A stretch of 54,175 bases of DNA, from NCBI GenBank assembly GCA_958296015.1, contig CATQIH010000005.1, forward strand, positions 1 through 54,175. Reading direction: 5' to 3'. The stretch's first letter is position 1; each line of letters opens with the position of its first letter. The stretch is from Cyclobacteriaceae bacterium (GTDB taxonomy: Bacteria > Bacteroidota > Bacteroidia > Cytophagales > Cyclobacteriaceae). This document shows positions 1-8,256 of this stretch, one piece after another. A program made the position numbers and the translations under genes. The notes beneath the pieces are model-generated. The model saw only the letters and a list, made by a program, of their open reading frames with translations. It was not told the DNA's origin and did no database searches.

Positions 1-438
1 GCTTTTATCAGCCCAGGGCTTTAAGCCCTGGGCTGATAAACAGTGTCTGCCGTCCACAGATTTTGTTAAGTGCTTCCAACGCTTAGAAAACAAACAATAT
101 CTTTCTTGAAGCACCTAACAGGCATAGAATGATCTTCAAGATGTTTTGTTATGGGATACATTCACTCGGAAACTACTTCAAGAAGTTTTGTAAAGGGCTT
201 GATAAGCGTAGAAAGTGCTCAACAAAATAATGTGCAGCACTTATTGAGCCTGCAAACAGCATTACAAACTTTTGTAACGCATCCATCAAGCTATAAAAGC
301 AGCACCATATGTTTCTTGAACAACTTTGGAAGGGTAAATAGCAGGCAACATCAGATTGTATTCGTTTTTTAGGGCTGTAGAATACCTGTCAGAAAAGTAA
401 AGAAGGCGTGGACGCTCACGCCCAGCCTTCTGCGAAGA
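1..438. other. Intergenic region with a palindrome, no gene recognised
   Basis: No convincing coding frame is seen here. The stretch begins with a strong palindrome (4-40, listed separately) and continues as A+T-richer sequence with several loosely similar segments (for example repeated AAGATGTTTTGTT / AAGAAGTTTTGTA and TTTCTTGAA words at about 101, 135, 180 and 311). These may be relics of repeats; I could not assign a function. A short open frame at 151-372 has no recognisable domain or convincing start context and is not called. Confidence 0.5.
4..40. repeat. Palindromic element, 18-bp perfect arms
   Basis: The arm at 4-21 (TTTATCAGCCCAGGGCTT) is the exact reverse complement of 23-40, with a single base between them. 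It could act as a terminator for a gene to the left of the window or be a REP-like extragenic palindrome; there is no long U-tract on either side. Confidence 0.7.
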
Positions 439-1122
439 TCAGGATTGCTTTGCCGCCGCTTCTTTGGCTTCGGCAGATGTTTTGTCTGATTTCTTTTTGG
501 TATTGAAAGTAGGAAACAAACGTTCGGCCAGCGGTCTGCCCAGTTGTTTGCGGGCATCCAGGTAATTGTTTTCGTATTGACGGCGCAGTGCGGTGCAAGC
601 CATTTCACATTCGGTTTCGCACACCTTCAATAACTGCACACATTCCTGGTAAGCACGAATAGCTTTGCGTGTTGTAGCTACCACTTGTTTGAGTTCCTGT
701 GCGATCGGGAATAGCGAATGCTTTTCACCCAGACTTTCCAGTCGCATCGCCAGTTTTTCTACCATAGCTGGTTCTTCCTGCCGGTTCATGGTGACGATAT
801 GGCTGAACTTACGTTCGGGAAAGATTTGCTGCAATACGTTATCGCCGGGATGCGTGCGGTCAAACGCTTCACATTTTCCAAAGAGGTTTCTCACGCTATC
901 ATCCAGCTGGTTATCTGCCATGAGCATGTCATCGTAGCGATCTTCACGCACCAGCTTTTGCGCTTGTAGCTCCTGATCTTTCTCTGTGACCAGTTGATAC
1001 GCCGGGGTGATCTGCTTGACGAGTCCCTGCGTGTTTTTTACCTGTTTGCATAGCCGCAGGTGGCGGCGGGTGGCGCTCATGTGCTTTTGTGATGAGTCGC
1101 GGGGGTACAGTAATTGTGCCAT
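439..1122 (-). CDS. Hypothetical protein, helical, soluble
   Basis: This 227-residue protein is not recognised. It has no signal peptide and no membrane segment. The composition (many Glu, Lys, Gln, Arg, Leu) suggests a mostly alpha-helical, possibly coiled-coil protein. A cluster of three cysteines spaced C-x3-C-x3-C lies near residues 168-176 (VCETECEMAC), and the C-terminus is a Lys/Ala/Ser-rich tail. The start ATG at 1122 follows a non-coding stretch, and the gene is divergent from the DUF4249 gene at 1496. No function can be assigned from sequence; the cysteine cluster might bind a metal, but that is speculation. Confidence 0.7.
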   Translation of the reverse strand: MAQLLYPRDSSQKHMSATRRHLRLCKQVKNTQGLVKQITPAYQLVTEKDQELQAQKLVREDRYDDMLMADNQLDDSVRNLFGKCEAFDRTHPGDNVLQQIFPERKFSHIVTMNRQEEPAMVEKLAMRLESLGEKHSLFPIAQELKQVVATTRKAIRAYQECVQLLKVCETECEMACTALRRQYENNYLDARKQLGRPLAERLFPTFNTKKKSDKTSAEAKEAAAKQS

Positions 1123-1495
1123 GTGCTTTTAATTGAGGTTGAACATTCTTTTAAAGCTAGAAGTACAGACAAGTTAGTGCCAAACGCAAAGCCGCAGATA
1201 GCTGTATGAGGTAAGAAAGCGTATCAATTTGTCAATTCAAACTGAAAAATAGCGAAATATAGGCGCAACCATACCGCAAAGACCAGCAGAAATGGCATAC
1301 ACTTGCTGCCTGAATCCTATCTGTATTCACTGTAAGCCGACTATGGTAAAGTATGGTACAGGACATTGATACATTTTCTGACAGACGTATCATTTTTACA
1401 CTAAAGTTAAGGTTTGCCTAAAAATAATACAGGCATTTGTTGTTCGGTATTGACAAACCAGCGAACTTATTATCGTCATATCTTAATTCTTCCGG
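1123..1495. other. Divergent intergenic region, presumed promoters
   Basis: This 373-bp A+T-rich gap separates the minus-strand hypothetical gene from the plus-strand DUF4249 operon and must hold both promoters. I see no clear TAnnTTTG element, operator palindrome or small gene in it. Confidence 0.45.
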
Positions 1496-2521
1496 ATGAA
1501 CTATCGCCACCTATACATTCTTTTATTATCACTCCTGTTTGCCTGCGAGTCAGTTGTAGAGGTTGACATCCCCCGGCAGCCTGCACAGCTTACAGCCAAT
1601 GCATTCTTTACTCCTGATAGTGTATGGACGGTAGCATTGAGCAAAAACCGTTATATTCTGGATAACAATCAGTTTGAAGGTTTGCCACAAGCCACAGTAG
1701 CAGTATGGCAGGGCGAGCAATTGGTCACCAGTTTGCAGTATCAGGGCGAAGATCCTTTCAAAGGTCACAGCATCTACCGGGCAACGGACGCTTATCCGCA
1801 GGCAGGCATTCCCTATACGCTGCGCGTGGACCACCCTGACTTTGCTACCTTGACGGCCAGTAGCCAGGTGCCAGGTAATGCCCCGCAGATCATTGATGTG
1901 ATTTTAGATACATTGGATGTCCGACAGGATGATCAACTTGATACCACTGAGGTAGCTTATGGCCTGACACTACGCCTGGATGACCCGCCCGAAGATAATT
2001 TCTACAGCCTGTCTCTGATCATTCGTTGGGATGGATTCGGCACTGTTGATGTGGACGGTAATGGAGAACTATTATTGAAAGAAGAAGTAGAACCTATGTT
2101 AATCCGATCGGATGACCCTATCATAGATAATACATTTGATAGTTACCGTGGCGAATTGCTTTTTAAAGATGGGAGCTTTAATGGACAACAGTACGCATTG
2201 AAGACGTACGTTCTTTTTAGGCTAAACAGCGAAATCTACACCAGGGTTTTTAATGAAGGGTTTGTGTTGGAAATGAATGCCTACGGTAGTGAAGGCAACA
2301 TCATTCGTCAGGCAGGTGATACAGTAGGTATCCATACGATCTATGCCATATTGCGCACTACCACCGAAGCGTATTATAATTACACCTACACCCGCGACCT
2401 GCAAGCCTTGGTAGAAAGCAACCCTTTTGCCCAGCCGGTGCAGGTCTTTGATAATATAGACAACGGCTTGGGTGTTTTTGCAGGATATAATCAAGCGGAA
2501 CAGAAAATCGCTACAAGATGA
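1496..2521 (+). CDS. DUF4249 family lipoprotein
   Basis: This 341-residue protein has a lipoprotein signal peptide with a lipobox ending LLFAC (Cys17) and the typical DUF4249 start (VVEVDIP...QLTANAFFTPDSVWTVALSKNRYILD), a Bacteroidota family of surface-associated lipoproteins of about 300-400 residues. Members are almost always encoded beside a TonB-dependent receptor and are thought to be its accessory substrate-binding partner. Here the stop codon overlaps the start of the receptor gene (ATGA at 2518-2521), so the two are translationally coupled. The substrate is unknown. Family assignment rests on the N-terminal pattern and the gene context. Confidence 0.9.
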   Translation: MNYRHLYILLLSLLFACESVVEVDIPRQPAQLTANAFFTPDSVWTVALSKNRYILDNNQFEGLPQATVAVWQGEQLVTSLQYQGEDPFKGHSIYRATDAYPQAGIPYTLRVDHPDFATLTASSQVPGNAPQIIDVILDTLDVRQDDQLDTTEVAYGLTLRLDDPPEDNFYSLSLIIRWDGFGTVDVDGNGELLLKEEVEPMLIRSDDPIIDNTFDSYRGELLFKDGSFNGQQYALKTYVLFRLNSEIYTRVFNEGFVLEMNAYGSEGNIIRQAGDTVGIHTIYAILRTTTEAYYNYTYTRDLQALVESNPFAQPVQVFDNIDNGLGVFAGYNQAEQKIATR

Positions 2522-4932
2522 TAGCTTCCTATATTGCGTTTATTGCTACTGCTATATTAATATCATTTGGTTTGGTTAGCCAGGCTCAGCAGCTTCACAC
2601 GGTTAGCGGCTATGTGCGCGATGCACAAACCGGCGAACCGCTGATACAGGCCACAGTGCTGAACCTGTCGGGTGGGCAGGGCATAGCCACCAACCGCTAT
2701 GGCTTCTATAGCTTTACGCTAACGGCAGACTCGGCGCAGCTGCGTTTTTCTTATGTGGGCTACGTGCCTGCTGCCGTTGCCATACCGTTGCAAAAGGATA
2801 CGGTACTCAACATAGACCTGGTAGCCAACACCCTGCTGGAAGAAGTAGTGGTGGAAGGTACGCCGGAAGATGCCGTGCACGAGCGCACCCAGATGAGCGT
2901 GGTATCGGTGCAGCCCGAGCAGATACGGAAGATGCCTGCCCTGCTGGGAGAAGTAGACATCCTGAAAACTCTGCAACTGCTGCCCGGCATACAGTCGGGC
3001 AACGAAGGCACCGTCGGGCTGTATGTGCGCGGCGGTAGTCCCGACCAGAACCTGATCTTGCTGGATGGGGTGCCGGTGTATAATGTGTCGCACCTGTTTG
3101 GCTTCTTCTCTGTGTTTAACCCCAACTCGGTGAGCTATGTGGAACTGATCAAAGGTGGTTTTCCGGCACGGTATGGCGAGCGGTTGTCCTCAGTGCTGGA
3201 CATCCGCATGAAGGAAGGTAATATGAAGCAGTTTGCCGGGGAAGTGAACCTCGGCCTAATCTCCGGCAGTGCCTCTATCGAAGGGCCTATCATCAAAGAC
3301 AAAGCATCCTTTATCATCTCCGGCAGGCGTACCTACCTGGACCTGGTAGCCAAGCCGCTGCTCAAGAAATTTGTCGGCGAAGGTGAGGAAGGCGACGTGG
3401 GTTACTATTTCTACGACCTCAATGCCAAAGTCAACTACCGCCTGGGAAAGAACCACCACTTCTATCTGAGTGCCTACACCGGCCGCGACGAGGGCACCAT
3501 CAGCGACCAGCGCGAAAATAGGATACAAGGCGTGGAAACGATCAGCAACAGTGATTTTAACCTGCAATGGAGCAACCTGACGACGGCTTTTCGCTGGAAC
3601 TACATCATCTCTCCCCGCTGGTTCAGTAATACCTCTGTTACTTACAGCCGCTATGATTATGACAATGATGTGACATACAAAACGATTAGAAAGGGCTTAT
3701 CCACAGAGGCAAATGACAGCAGCTATACCCTTTCACGACAGCGTTACCGCTCGGCCATTGAAGACTGGGCTGCCCGCATAGATGTGAACTTTCTGCCCAA
3801 CCCGAAGCACAACATTCAGGCAGGAGCCAACATGATCTGGCACACGTTCAACCCCGGTGCCGTCAACTACGTCTTTGACACGCTGGCCGATGACCCGGTG
3901 GTGAGCGGCGATACGGTGCTGGGTTCGGCCATCGTGGAAGCGCAGGAAGGCTATGTGTACCTGGAAGATGAGTGGCAGCCGTTTCGGCGTATTGGTGCCA
4001 ACCTGGGCATTCATGCTTCTGCTTTCAGCGTCAATAGCAAAACCTATACGTCGCTGCAACCCAGGGTATCACTCCGCTATTTGCCGGGTAAAACGCTGGC
4101 ACTGAAAGCCTCTTATGCTCGCATGACGCAGTACATCCATCTGCTTACCAATGCCGGGCTGGGCCTGCCTACCGACCTGTGGGTACCAGCCACCGAGCGC
4201 ATTGCCCCGCAACAGGCGCAGCAGGTAGCCGTTGGCTTAGCCAAAACACTGACCGGTGGCTTGCAGGTGAGCCTGGAAGGATACTATAAGACGATGGAAA
4301 ATCTGCTGGAATACAAAGACGGCGCAGACTTCCTGGATGTGGAAGAAGACTGGCAGGATAAAGTGGTGGCTGGCAAAGGCCGCAGCTATGGCGTAGAGCT
4401 GCTGGTGGAGCAAAGAACGGGGCGGCTTACCGGCTGGCTGGGCTACACGCTGTCGCGTACCGAACGGCAGTTTGACGAGGTAAACTTCGGAGCCTGGTTT
4501 CCCTTCCGCTACGACCGCAGGCATGATATATCAGTTACGGCTTCTTACCAATGGACCAAAAGGCTGACCGTTTCGGCCAACTGGGTATTCGGTACCGGTC
4601 AGGCCGTCACGCTGCCGGTCTCCTCGTATGACCCGATAGAGATCACCGACTTCTACTTCCGGGATTTGGTGAGTGAAGGAGATATAGAAGAAATCCGGGG
4701 GCGCAATGGCTTTCGCATGAATCCGTATCACCGGCTGGACATCAACCTGCAACACCGCAAGGAAAAGAAGTGGGGCGCACGCATCTGGACAGTGGGTGTC
4801 TACAATGCCTATAACCGGAAGAATCCGTTTTTCATCGATCGGGATACTTTTGCGGATGGTACCAAGCGGTTCGTGCAGTACACGTTGTTTCCTATCTTAC
4901 CGGCAATCTCTTACCAGTTGCGCTTTCAATAG
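2518..4932 (+). CDS. TonB-dependent receptor partnered with DUF4249
   Basis: An 804-residue outer-membrane receptor. After a signal peptide ending near residue 24 there is a carboxypeptidase-regulatory-like beta-sandwich (about 28-105, HTVSGYVRDAQTGEPLIQAT), a plug domain (about 110-230; VRGGSPDQNLILLDGVPVYN and LIKGGFPARYGERLSSVLDI) and a 22-strand-type barrel ending in Phe-Gln. This is the subclass that pairs with DUF4249 lipoproteins. The start overlaps the upstream stop by 4 bp. It should import an unidentified ligand using TonB/ExbBD energy. No operator of the 15-bp palindrome type is near it, so it is probably not part of the metal regulon further right. Confidence 0.93.
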   Translation: MIASYIAFIATAILISFGLVSQAQQLHTVSGYVRDAQTGEPLIQATVLNLSGGQGIATNRYGFYSFTLTADSAQLRFSYVGYVPAAVAIPLQKDTVLNIDLVANTLLEEVVVEGTPEDAVHERTQMSVVSVQPEQIRKMPALLGEVDILKTLQLLPGIQSGNEGTVGLYVRGGSPDQNLILLDGVPVYNVSHLFGFFSVFNPNSVSYVELIKGGFPARYGERLSSVLDIRMKEGNMKQFAGEVNLGLISGSASIEGPIIKDKASFIISGRRTYLDLVAKPLLKKFVGEGEEGDVGYYFYDLNAKVNYRLGKNHHFYLSAYTGRDEGTISDQRENRIQGVETISNSDFNLQWSNLTTAFRWNYIISPRWFSNTSVTYSRYDYDNDVTYKTIRKGLSTEANDSSYTLSRQRYRSAIEDWAARIDVNFLPNPKHNIQAGANMIWHTFNPGAVNYVFDTLADDPVVSGDTVLGSAIVEAQEGYVYLEDEWQPFRRIGANLGIHASAFSVNSKTYTSLQPRVSLRYLPGKTLALKASYARMTQYIHLLTNAGLGLPTDLWVPATERIAPQQAQQVAVGLAKTLTGGLQVSLEGYYKTMENLLEYKDGADFLDVEEDWQDKVVAGKGRSYGVELLVEQRTGRLTGWLGYTLSRTERQFDEVNFGAWFPFRYDRRHDISVTASYQWTKRLTVSANWVFGTGQAVTLPVSSYDPIEITDFYFRDLVSEGDIEEIRGRNGFRMNPYHRLDINLQHRKEKKWGARIWTVGVYNAYNRKNPFFIDRDTFADGTKRFVQYTLFPILPAISYQLRFQ

Positions 4933-4972
4933 TTTGTTAAGTCAGTTATCTTATGCTATCAACGATATGCTT

Positions 4973-5422
4973 ATGAAATACTTTATCATGTTTTTACTCC
5001 TTGTGTTTGCAGGTTGTAGTGAGGAGAAAGAGCCGGAGTGCGACGTGCAGCCAGAGCCGTTTCGTTTTAAGATTACAGACCAGTCAGGCAGCAACCGGCT
5101 AACCGATGCCAACAGGCCAGACAATACCAGGATTTACTATATCAAATATGATACGGATGCAACCTTAGAATTAGAATTCAAAGGGAGCGGTGAAGAAACA
5201 TATGGTATTTCTCCCGTCCTTCCGTATATCAGCGTGTTTGAGAAAGTAGTTACCTATTACCTGGAAAGAGGTAATGTGATAGACACATTGTCAGTGAGTG
5301 TTTCAGAACGAAAGCCAGGCGATCAGTGCGCCGGATACGTTTACAATAGTGTGTCCTTGAATGGTGTACAAGCGGTGTATGATGACAAAGCAGCACCGCC
5401 GGTGTATGTATTGAAAGAGTAA
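4973..5422 (+). CDS. Small hypothetical lipoprotein
   Basis: A 149-residue protein beginning MKYFIMFLLLVFAGC, a clear lipoprotein signal with the acylated Cys at residue 15, followed by an acidic stretch (SEEKEPECDVQ). The mature part looks beta-rich and contains three cysteines. An ATG six bases upstream (4967, giving MLMKYF) is an alternative start; frames extending further left run into the barrel of the receptor and are rejected. It lies 40 bp behind the receptor gene and is probably the third gene of that operon, perhaps another surface component. The family is not recognised. Confidence 0.75.
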   Translation: MKYFIMFLLLVFAGCSEEKEPECDVQPEPFRFKITDQSGSNRLTDANRPDNTRIYYIKYDTDATLELEFKGSGEETYGISPVLPYISVFEKVVTYYLERGNVIDTLSVSVSERKPGDQCAGYVYNSVSLNGVQAVYDDKAAPPVYVLKE

Positions 5423-5484
5423 TTCACAATGATCAAGAGACCTCAAGTTTTCTTATTAAAAAATCGTTTTCCCAATACGATATT

Positions 5485-5524
5485 GCTAGTGCGCGTTTGC
5501 AACGCGTTACAAACGCGCACTAGC
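5485..5524. repeat. Palindromic element, family A (copy 1)
   Basis: The 15-bp arm at 5485-5499 (GCTAGTGCGCGTTTG) is exactly inverted at 5510-5524, around a 10-base spacer that itself holds the palindrome AACGCGTT. It sits between two convergent genes. A second copy of the same family, with an insertion in one arm, is at 12898-12963. It could double as a bidirectional terminator. Confidence 0.8.
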
Positions 5525-5528
5525 AGTG

Positions 5529-5563
5529 TAAACCTGTCAGGCGTTTAATGCCAAACAGGTTTA
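5529..5563. terminator. Hairpin between convergent genes
   Basis: TAAACCTGT (5529-5537) pairs with ACAGGTTTA (5555-5563), and an inner GGC/GCC extends the stem. It lies directly after the family A palindrome and 10 bp before the end of the SIMPL gene. No U-tract follows, so termination is only a possibility. Confidence 0.4.
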
Positions 5564-5572
5564 AAGTATTCA

Positions 5573-6304
5573 TCAAAGGATACGGAAGACCGTTCTGACC
5601 TGTGCTTTGAGTTCCATTTTTTTGAAATCAATCTGGGGCTGGCTGTCGGCATCGCTCTGCGCCATTGCCATGCTTCTGGCATACATGACGGGCGGTTGAT
5701 AGCCGTTGTCAATTTCCTGCACTTCTATCACTTCGCCGAGTTTTTCATCGATGCCACCGAGCAGGCTTGCTGCTTTTTGCCGGGCATTTTTCAGGGCTTC
5801 TATCTTCAGGTCGTTGTTGATCTTGTCGATATCCGAATGAGAATAGCCGGAGATGTCGGTGCTTTGTATGCTCTTGGGGTCTAGGTATTCGAATAGCTTA
5901 TTGATCTCGTTGAGGTCTTTGAAGGTGATATTGTATTGCTTGGTTGCCTGAAAATTTTCCCGCTCCTGCTTTTTGCCCTTGCGGTACCAGTCGTAGTTGT
6001 ACCCGGCCACGTCCATCACCTGAAAGTCTTCTTTATCAATACCCATCTTGCCCACAGCATCGTATAAGTCGCGTTCCAGCTTGTCTATGGACACTTTTTT
6101 GTTATCGCTGCCCTGGTATTCTTTGAGCGTAATAGTGAAGTGAATTTCATCGGGCGTCACTTCGCGTTCGGCACTGCCATACACTTCTATTTTTCGCACC
6201 ACGTCATCTTCTTTTTTGGGTTTGCTGTCCTGGTCATTGCTTTGCGCCATGGCATAGCCTGCCAAGGCAACCGCTATGATACTTAAAAAACTTCTTTTTA
6301 GCAT
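5573..6304 (-). CDS. SIMPL domain (DUF541) periplasmic protein
   Basis: A 243-residue protein with a Sec signal peptide (MLKRSFLSIIAVALAGYAMAQ) followed by a SIMPL/DUF541 domain: IEVYGSAEREVTPDEIHFTITLKEY near the N-terminus and the helical middle typical of the family. SIMPL proteins form oligomeric periplasmic or outer-membrane-associated assemblies; their role in bacteria is poorly defined. The start at 6304 is preferred to one 14 codons upstream because it gives a canonical signal peptide. It is convergent with the small lipoprotein gene and divergent from the aminopeptidase gene, so it is a single-gene unit. Confidence 0.88.
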   Translation of the reverse strand: MLKRSFLSIIAVALAGYAMAQSNDQDSKPKKEDDVVRKIEVYGSAEREVTPDEIHFTITLKEYQGSDNKKVSIDKLERDLYDAVGKMGIDKEDFQVMDVAGYNYDWYRKGKKQERENFQATKQYNITFKDLNEINKLFEYLDPKSIQSTDISGYSHSDIDKINNDLKIEALKNARQKAASLLGGIDEKLGEVIEVQEIDNGYQPPVMYARSMAMAQSDADSQPQIDFKKMELKAQVRTVFRIL

Positions 6305-6582
6305 GTCTGTTTTCGTTATGTATAGTAATTTATCTGCTGATAGCATGGTTTATCTGTTCTTCAGAAACCGGATTAAGTGTAAGCCCGATCTGTTACTGAC
6401 ACAGATTACCTAATAAACGTTGCAATGCCTGCGTAATATTGCAATACATCATTTTGTATATCAACGGCTTTGTGCTGATACAAAAAACCAGAGACCATTG
6501 ATCTTTCAAAAAGGTTTTCCTATGTATATTGCGATTCTATTGCGTTATAATCTATCATTACCTATCAAAAGATTTGCCTGCT

Positions 6583-8064
6583 ATGATGAATAACCTTGCT
6601 TATATTTGGATGATTGCCGTATGGTTGTTGCCTGTTTCCGCTTTTGCCCAAGAACATACACCCGACGATCTGCTTTCCTCTCAATTTCACCGTGAGCGTC
6701 GGGAAGCGTTGAGAGCAATGATGCCTGGTAATTCGGTAGCGGTTTTCTTTGCCAACCCGGTGCGCAACCGTGCCAACGATGTGGACTATATCTACCACCA
6801 AGACCCGAACTTTTACTACCTGACCGGCCATCGGGAGCCACATGCTGTGCTGCTGATTTTCAAAGACAAGCAACGTCTCAACGGAAAATCTTATGACGAG
6901 ATTATCTTCGTCAGGGCACACGATGCGCTGAGAGAACTGTATGAAGGCGCAAGGCTGGGAAAAGCAGGCGCAAAAAAAGCCCTGGATTTTAAAGTAGCAC
7001 TGGAAGGACCGGATTTTGAAAGCTACAACATCGACTTCAGCAAGTTCGACAAGGTAATGTTTTATGATTTTGAAGGCGACGTACGTAATACCGAAGAAGC
7101 AGGCGACCTGTATGACCTGATCGCTACGTTCAAAAAGAAGGCAAACTATCCGGACAAGGCACCTGGCACCCTCACGCTGGAGCCTCACCAAAATAACCTG
7201 GACACCCAAACGCTGGACAGCCTGATGCAGCAGAGGCGTGGTATCAAGCAGCCGGAAGAACTGGCACTGCTCAGGAAAGCCGTGACTATTTCTGCCATCG
7301 GGCAGCGGGAAGTGATGAAAGCCATGCATCCTGGCATGTCGGAAGCAGAAGTGCAGGGCATCCATGAGTTCATTTTTAAAAAGTACCGTGCCGAATACGA
7401 AGGTTACCCCAGCATTGTAGGTGCCGGGCACAACGGCTGTGTGCTGCACTATATAGATAACTATAAGCCGAGCATCGAAGATGGCGAACTCATATTGATG
7501 GACCTGGGTGCGGAATATCATGGCTACACCGCCGATGTCACCCGTACCATTCCTGTCAATGGCAAGTTCAGCAAGGAGCAGAAAATAATCTATGACCTGG
7601 TGTACAAAGCGCAGGAGGCAGGCCGTGCCATGTGCAAAGAAGGAGCCACCTTTGCCGATATTTACCTGGCTACTGCCAACGTTATCAACCAGGGACTGGT
7701 AGACCTGGGTATTTATAAAAGTACCGACAAGGAAGATATGATGGACTCGCGCACCGGACGGAACCGCTATTACCCACATGGCTGCTGCCACCATATCGGG
7801 TTGGATGTACACGACAAAGGGGAGACGGATACGCTGAAAGCCAACATGGTGATCACCATAGAACCCGGCATCTACATTCCCGAAGGTAGTCCCTGCGACC
7901 CTAAGTGGTGGAACATCCCGGTGCGCATTGAGGATGATTTCCTGGTGACTCAGGCAGGCTGCGAACTTCTATCGGATGAAGCCCCCCGAAAGAGTGAGGA
8001 AATAGAAAAGATGATGCAGCAAAGCAGTCCTTTTGATCAGATTGCCCTGCCTGCGATAGAATAG
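6583..8064 (+). CDS. Secreted Xaa-Pro aminopeptidase (M24B)
   Basis: A 493-residue metallopeptidase. A signal peptide (MMNNLAYIWMIAVWLLPVSAFAQ) places it in the periplasm. The N-terminal aminopeptidase P domain (AMMPGNSVAVFFANP, YIYHQDPNFYYLTG) precedes a pita-bread M24 domain with all five expected metal ligands: Asp307 (LMDLG), Asp318 (ADVTRT), His403 (HGCCHHIGLDVHD), Glu427 (TIEPGIYIP) and Glu450 (RIEDDF). It should remove N-terminal residues preceding proline, using Mn2+ or a similar divalent ion. The ATG at 6583 is chosen because upstream alternatives use TTG and spoil the signal peptide. The last 50 bp of the gene are duplicated at 12968-13024, beyond the SusCD genes. Confidence 0.94.
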   Translation: MMNNLAYIWMIAVWLLPVSAFAQEHTPDDLLSSQFHRERREALRAMMPGNSVAVFFANPVRNRANDVDYIYHQDPNFYYLTGHREPHAVLLIFKDKQRLNGKSYDEIIFVRAHDALRELYEGARLGKAGAKKALDFKVALEGPDFESYNIDFSKFDKVMFYDFEGDVRNTEEAGDLYDLIATFKKKANYPDKAPGTLTLEPHQNNLDTQTLDSLMQQRRGIKQPEELALLRKAVTISAIGQREVMKAMHPGMSEAEVQGIHEFIFKKYRAEYEGYPSIVGAGHNGCVLHYIDNYKPSIEDGELILMDLGAEYHGYTADVTRTIPVNGKFSKEQKIIYDLVYKAQEAGRAMCKEGATFADIYLATANVINQGLVDLGIYKSTDKEDMMDSRTGRNRYYPHGCCHHIGLDVHDKGETDTLKANMVITIEPGIYIPEGSPCDPKWWNIPVRIEDDFLVTQAGCELLSDEAPRKSEEIEKMMQQSSPFDQIALPAIE

Positions 8065-8071
8065 GTTGATG
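8015..8071. repeat. Direct repeat, left copy (aminopeptidase 3' end)
   Basis: This segment covers the final codons and stop of the aminopeptidase gene. It recurs at 12968-13024 with a single mismatch over 57 bp (T8028 versus C12981). After an 8-base offset the match continues through GTTGATGTGGGGATGGG. The two copies bracket the SusC/SusD genes in the same orientation. Confidence 0.93.
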
Positions 8072-8256
8072 TGGGGATGGGGTGATGGGGTGATGGGGTG
8101 ATTTAGGAATTTGATAGCTTTAAATGTACAAATTAATGTTATGTTAAAATAATACTTGAATATCATGTTGCTTATTTTTGATTTAATAAGTCTGCTGCAT
8201 ATTATTATGTATTCATTTCTATTGTTGTCACTATCATTTATCTTAACCATTTCACT
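8065..8256 (+). promoter_or_regulatory. Intergenic region upstream of susC-like gene
   Basis: It begins with a short tandem array of GGGGTGAT(G) words (8074-8103), followed by A+T-rich DNA. A TATTTTTG at 8173-8180 fits the Bacteroidota -7 consensus TAnnTTTG and is a possible promoter for the SusCD genes, leaving a leader of about 70 bases. The -33 element is not clear. Confidence 0.4.

Noticed and set aside
4796-4972. Upstream extension of the small lipoprotein gene
   Set aside because: It overlaps the receptor's C-terminal barrel and would bury the lipoprotein signal peptide inside the protein.
6565-7812. 415-codon minus-strand open frame
   Set aside because: It is antisense to the Xaa-Pro aminopeptidase, whose catalytic residues are all intact.
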